Assembly: GCA_003993805.1 (NCBI GenBank)
Contig: RSEF01000020.1
Coordinates: 2,016,572 to 2,080,571 of the forward strand
Source of the DNA: Himantopus leucocephalus
Lineage: Eukaryota > Chordata > Aves > Charadriiformes > Recurvirostridae
DNA length: 64,000 nt
Direction: 5' to 3'
Shown here: one piece after another, positions 59,643-64,000 of the stretch
How positions within the stretch are numbered: the first letter of the stretch is position 1
Layout: each line of letters begins with the position of its first letter
Translations under genes and position numbers: made by a program
The notes under the pieces: model-generated
What the model saw: only the letters and a program-made list of their open reading frames with translations
Databases searched by the model: none
Told to the model about the DNA's origin: nothing

Positions 59643-60597
59643 AGGGGAAGTTTTGGTTCACTCCATTTGATTAGTTTCCCTGGGGGGGGGGTTAAGCTGA
59701 AAAAAAAACCCACAGCAACTTGTATCACTTGAGATATTTGACTCATTGCGCCGCCTTCTCGGAGCACTGACACTTGGGCTTTGCCATCTCATTCTGCCTT
59801 TTTCCTTTTGTGGCTTGTGAAGAACTGGTGCCGGCCTTGCCCGCAGCGCCTGCGTGCCCGTCTGTCTGCAGAGGGGTACCAGAGCATCATTCGGGACCTG
59901 GAGGAGGCCGAGCACTCACTCGGCGGGACCTGGACTCGGTGGAGAGCGCTGCCGGTGCACGTGGGAGATGCTGAACCCTGTCCTCATGGGTCAAACGTGC
60001 TCGGGCTCCTTTCCTGAGGTGTCTGAGCCACCTCCTCCTACAGCTACCTTTCTTCCATAATACACATCTATTTTTTCCCTTGCTCCCAGGCAGTGGTGTC
60101 TCAGATGGCCGTGCTGGCCGGTTGTTGCTGTGAACAGACCGGAGCCGATTTCCCGGCAGGAGTATCTCGTCCTCTAGTGCAATGACAAAAGCCGAGCCCG
60201 CTTCTCTTCTCCTGCCTGCAGGTTGGCAGCTGATGATTGCAGAGAGGGAGGAGAGGATTTGGCTGCTCTAAACCAAACATCAGTACCGGGGAAGTACAGA
60301 CAGTCGCTTCTGGATGGTCTGGTTTTAATCCCGTTCTATGACACGACAGACAGTTGCATGTTACCCTGGGTGGGACCTTCGCTGGGGGAAAGGATCTGGA
60401 TTGGTTGTGGGCAGTTACTGCCCTTTCCACCTTACTGTTACTTTGCTATGCAGAAAGCATATTTTTTTTTTTCTTCACTGCATGGAGGTTGTTGGTTTGA
60501 GAGTTACTGCCGTTGTTTTTAACCACAGAGATCCTCACACGATTGCGATGGGTTATTTATAGTCTGTTCTCTTCACGCGGGTTGGCCAAACTGTTAA

Positions 60598-60603
60598 AAT
60601 AAA
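60598..60603 (+). terminator. Proximal poly(A) signal AATAAA
   Basis: A canonical hexamer about 960 bp after the stop codon, in 'ttaaaataaatgcagg'. It could give a short 3' UTR form. The downstream sequence is not strikingly GU-rich, so usage is uncertain. Confidence 0.45.
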
Positions 60604-60775
60604 TGCAGGACTTGATGTCCTATGTCGGTTCTTACCCCCAGCCTGGGGAGGCTCCTGCGGTGCTGCTCCGATGCTGGGAGGTGCCCAGGGATGAGCAGAC
60701 ACCACTGCCTCGTCCGGACTTCAGAGACCGTCCTGAAAAGGCAGGCTCAGAAAGTGAGGTCCCGTGGAGATGCCG

Positions 60776-60840
60776 TGGTCAGCCTGGGGAGATCCATCGC
60801 TCGGAGANTGGTCAGCCTGGGGAGATCCATTGCTCGGAGC
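60776..60840. repeat. Allele-like 32-bp duplication around a single N
   Basis: Copies at 60776-60807 and 60809-60840 flank the N at 60808, differing at two bases. It lies in the 3' UTR. Confidence 0.75.
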
Positions 60841-62026
60841 GTCCCTGCTGCGGTGTGGAAGGAGGGATTCAGGGCAGCGCAAACCCTGTCAGCAACACCA
60901 ACCCTCGGAAGGGCTGTTGCAGGGCTCCTCTCGGATGCTTCGTGGAGGTGGTTGGAGGTGCAGCCCATGGGAGGGACGGGCATGTGCCCTCTGGGGAGCC
61001 GCGCCGATTTCCCACGCTGCACACAAACGGGCTCCAGAAAACCATCTATTCAGCAAAGCTGTGTTTCCGTGACTGTTTCTGTGCGATTGCTGGGCTGCAG
61101 CCCAATGAGGCGAGTAATTCTCAAATTATTTTTGATCACTTTTTCAATTGGAGGCAAATAATAGAGATGTAATGAATCCTCATTGAGTTTGAAGTGTGTA
61201 GCCGGCTGCCCAGGGATAAACGAGCGACCTGCTGAACCAGCTTTGTCCCTTGGGAAAAGCTGTTTGGGAAGCTGCTGTCATGGGATAGTGCGGGTGATNC
61301 TGGAGTGTCCCCCAGGAGACGGTGCCGGGGCTCCCGGCTGCGGCAGAGCCCTTCGCATGGACACGGCTGCTGGGAGCCGAGCTCTCCAGTGCTGTGCTGC
61401 CAGGATGAAGGCAGCCCTGAACGGGGGTGGCCCTCGGGCCACCCTGACCTGCAGCAGTAGCGAGGCCACAGCAGCCCGGGGAGGGTGTCACCAGCATGGA
61501 GATGTTCACCCCAGGAGAGACGGACAGGGCAGGGTGAGCCCGTCACAAAGGTTCTGGGAAGGGGCTCTGTCTGTACCGCTGCAGCAAAGCTCAAGACGAT
61601 TTGCTGTGCCCGAGTGTGTAGCACGGAGGACGATGGATGCTGTGTCGAGCGGGGAGGAGCGGCAAATGCTTTGGGCTGGTGAGAGCACCGGGCTGGGGGG
61701 CTGCCCTGGCACCCCCACTCCCCCTCCCGGGGGCTGAAGGTCTTTCCTGCCGGAACAGGACACGGTGCAAATTCAGAGCAGCCTCAGGTAAATAATGTCA
61801 GGTCGCGACATCCCAATCCTCAGTGCAGTCCTGACCTAACGCTGTGGGTCAGGGGTGGCCAACTGCCCCGAGGTCAGATGCGGGAAGAAGAGCAGGGCAG
61901 GGCTGGAAGAAAGTGCTTGTAAATAGATTGTCTTCCATAATTCTCATGCAACTTTGATGGCCGTGTATTGAAGTTAACCCCAGTGTAAATGAATGAAATA
62001 CTAACAGTCATGATTAGAATGATTGC

Positions 62027-62051
62027 TTTTTTTTTTTTTTTTTTTTTTTTT
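62027..62051 (+). repeat. Poly(T) run in the 3' UTR
   Basis: Twenty-five consecutive Ts, giving a U-run in the transcript about 190 nt before the distal poly(A) signal. Its length is probably variable or poorly sequenced. Confidence 0.8.
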
Positions 62052-62238
62052 AACATGGAATGATAAATGTGAAATTTGGACACGGGAAGACATTGGGTTG
62101 AGGTTTCTATTTTTTTTGACATTGAATTCTGTAATAGAAATTTGTTACTTCATTCCTGTGCATAACTTATTTAATGTACTGTATAAAGGAACCCAAACTG
62201 TTACAGATGTATTTAGTTTGTTCTACTCAAAAGTAGTC

Positions 62239-62244
62239 AATAAA
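62239..62244 (+). terminator. Distal poly(A) signal AATAAA of CBFA2T2
   Basis: A canonical hexamer in 'gtagtcaataaaaggact', followed about 18 nt later by a CA and then by U/GU-rich sequence (62400-62460). The AT-rich stretch before it makes this the most likely main 3' end. Confidence 0.7.
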
Positions 62245-62265
62245 AGGACTATATTCATCGTACAG

Positions 62266-64000
62266 CTCCCCCTTTCTCCCTCAGAAGGAGCGTCAGCGTT
62301 TCTGCGGGAACACTGCCATGCCGTGGCCTTGGCCAGGGGAGCGGCGGGGATGAAAACTGCCTCCCCTGTGCCCGCGATGCTGCTGCTGCAGGTCCTCTGG
62401 GGATTTATTTGGGTTCCTGTTTAATGATGTTCTTTTATGAGTTTTTTTGTTTTCCTTTTTTAAATTAGAGCCCTGAAGAGCCTGCAAGGTGCTGTCACAG
62501 CAGGATTGTCACAGCTCCCCGAGTCACCTCTGCTTGTGGCAAATTGCGGCTTTGGCCAGGGAAATTAGCAGTGATCAATAATTAGGTAAATAATTGGGCG
62601 CTGGGAGGATGGGTGCCACGTGGGCAGTGGGTCAGGCTGCGTGCTCACCCCATCCCCAGGCGTGGGGGCGGTGTTGCTGTCTGGTTGCCTGAGCCTCCTG
62701 TGGGATGGGGTTTGAGGGGGCCCAGCTGAGCTGGCACTGCTGGCTGCTGTTCCCCCCCTCCCCATCACCCAACAAGGAATTTTCCTGATCCCGTCGCTGC
62801 AGCTCGCTCCTGGCATCAGCCATGTCCCCCTCCCTGCACCCCAAACCTGGGCAGCTGCTGCTGGGGCAATGCAAGCCCCCCAATCCCACAGTACTGGGAT
62901 GGGACGGGGGTGGGGGCGGGGGGGTGATATGGTGCTGGGCATGTCCAGCACAGCTTGTGTGCAGTGTCCCTGCGGTGGAGCTGTACCCACCACCCCTTCA
63001 GCCACAGATTAATTGCATTTTAATTACTGCACCTGGGGACTGGGGAATAAACAGTCAAATTAATGATTCTGGGAGCAGCACCCATGGTTGGGGGGGTGGG
63101 GGGGGGCAGGTACCCAGGCAAGTGAGGGTTACAGGTGCGGGCACCCATGGTGATCCAGGCGAACCCCACCGGGTGTCGGGGACAGGCAGGGGTGCAAGGA
63201 CAGTGGTATTTTCCCTACCAGGAGGCATTTGCCAGAGGGCATTCCCTGCCCACTTGCTCTGTGCTGGTAGCGCCAGCGCATTCTACACCAGCTCAGCCGA
63301 GGATCTGCTTCTGCAGCACCACAATGAACCCCAGAGTGCAACCCCCAACCCAGGTGGGCTTCCCTGCTCTCCTCGTGCCCCCACCACTGACCCCTGTCAC
63401 CATTAATTCAGCTACAAGCTCTTTCTGGCAGCACTGAAACTGGTGCCAACTCTGGTTTATGTTAATTGAGCCACAGGATGAAGGAACAGAGCTATTAGCC
63501 ACGCTCGCCTTCCCCGGGAGGTGCGCAGTGGTTTATTGGGGGGGATGTGCAGAGCCATGGGCACATCTGGGGGAACACAGCTCCAGTCTCAAAGCCATGG
63601 CGATAGCTGCGGTCAGGTCTGGCACGCCTTGCCAGAAATACTTCATTATCTTTGTTTTCTATAAACCACTATTCACAATCCGTAGGAGGTGGCCCTGCTC
63701 CCTGGGCAGAGCCACTGCTGGCCCCGGGTGGCTCTACTGGGCGAGGCATGGGGATGCCACAGCTGGGCCAGAGCCATGTCCCCCAGCCACTCCCACCACC
63801 CTGTGGAGCCCGGGCCTGTCCTCAGAGGTGGGAGGAAGAGGAGTATGGGGAGGAAGAGGAGCCGGGGTGCGAGAGGGGCTGCGGGGATGCAGTAACCAGC
63901 CCAGTGGCTGGGCTGCCACCCCCAAACGCGGCTCCCACGAGCGCTGCTGGGGGGGCCTGGCTCCCCCGTGGGCAGCACAGAAACCGTCCTGGTGGGGGGA
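62266..64000. other. Downstream intergenic region
   Basis: No coding exon recognised. There are G-runs at 62900-62930 and 63088-63107, a + strand AATAAA at 63046-63051 (a possible further poly(A) site) in an AT-rich patch, and a minus-strand AATAAA at 63532-63537. In mammals a minus-strand gene, NECAB3, lies just downstream of CBFA2T2, so the right end may be its 3' UTR. I could not read any of its protein here. Confidence 0.5.
63532..63537 (-). terminator. Candidate poly(A) signal of a convergent minus-strand gene
   Basis: TTTATT on the + strand reads AATAAA on the minus strand. The expected gene by mammalian synteny is NECAB3. There is no coding evidence in the window, so this is weak. Confidence 0.25.

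Larger units (their letters stand above)
59643..62265 (+). other. CBFA2T2 3' UTR
   Basis: About 2.6 kb from the stop to the distal poly(A) site. It contains a proximal AATAAA (60598), an allele-like 32-bp duplication at 60776-60840, a single N at 61299 and a run of 25 T at 62027-62051. Open frames of up to 189 codons here have no recognisable protein similarity and I treat them as chance. The last 250 bp are AT-rich and look conserved. Confidence 0.75.

Noticed and set aside
60603..61172. Frames of about 180-190 codons in the 3' UTR (also 61183-61737)
   Set aside because: They run across an N-junction duplication, have no known similarity, and follow the true stop codon and precede the poly(A) signal.
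62822..63406. A 194-codon + strand frame downstream of the gene
   Set aside because: It is rich in glycine and proline from G/C-runs, crosses AT-rich non-coding sequence and resembles no family I know.
1..64000. CRISPR arrays, bacterial operons, phage or plasmid modules
   Set aside because: None seen. The repeats are CR1 LINEs, microsatellites and assembly duplications, and the only gene is a spliced vertebrate gene.

Overview
This window is vertebrate, most likely bird, nuclear DNA. It has long GT-AG introns, a CpG-island promoter, several CR1 LINE 3' ends of the avian type, and one multi-exon gene on the + strand. I see no bacterial, phage, plasmid or CRISPR content. The gene is CBFA2T2 (MTGR1), an ETO/MTG-family transcriptional corepressor. 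I recognised it by reading its exons: the TAFH/NHR1 domain, the NHR2 oligomerisation helix, the NHR3 helix and the C-terminal MYND zinc finger (NHR4). Eleven coding exons join in frame into a 590-residue protein, from the ATG at 6098 to the TAA at 59640-59642, and all ten introns have GT donors and AG acceptors.

Layout. 1-5670 has no gene I can recognise and may be intergenic or an intron of a longer CBFA2T2 isoform. It holds two allele-like duplications around single Ns and an old CR1 at 5171-5415. 5672-5920 is a minus-strand CR1 cut by a 100-N gap. 5930-6360 is the CpG island with the first coding exon of the short isoform. 6126-44150 is a 38-kb intron 1 with CR1 copies, an LTR-like block at about 8490-9400, an intronic CpG-rich block at 34801-35060 and two chance-looking long ORFs. 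Exons 2 to 11 lie between 44151 and 59642. The 3' UTR runs to a strong poly(A) signal at 62239. From about 62265 to the end I see no coding sequence, but an antisense AATAAA at 63532 may mark the end of a convergent neighbour.

How the parts work together. The N-terminal half (proline/serine-rich leader and TAFH) docks partner transcription factors, NHR2 makes tetramers, and NHR3 and the MYND finger recruit NCoR/SMRT-HDAC complexes. These roles come from knowledge of the family, not from this sequence.

The assembly is short-read-like. It has three gaps of exactly 100 N, two inside CR1 copies and one abutting a CR1. It also has at least seven places where a single N separates two near-identical copies of 32-131 bp, which look like unmerged contig overlaps or alleles rather than real tandem duplications. 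I did not find a previously undescribed system. The best leads are regulatory: the CR1 abutting the promoter, two intronic CpG clusters, an AT-rich conserved-looking block in intron 8, and a CR1 flanked by unusually long direct repeats.
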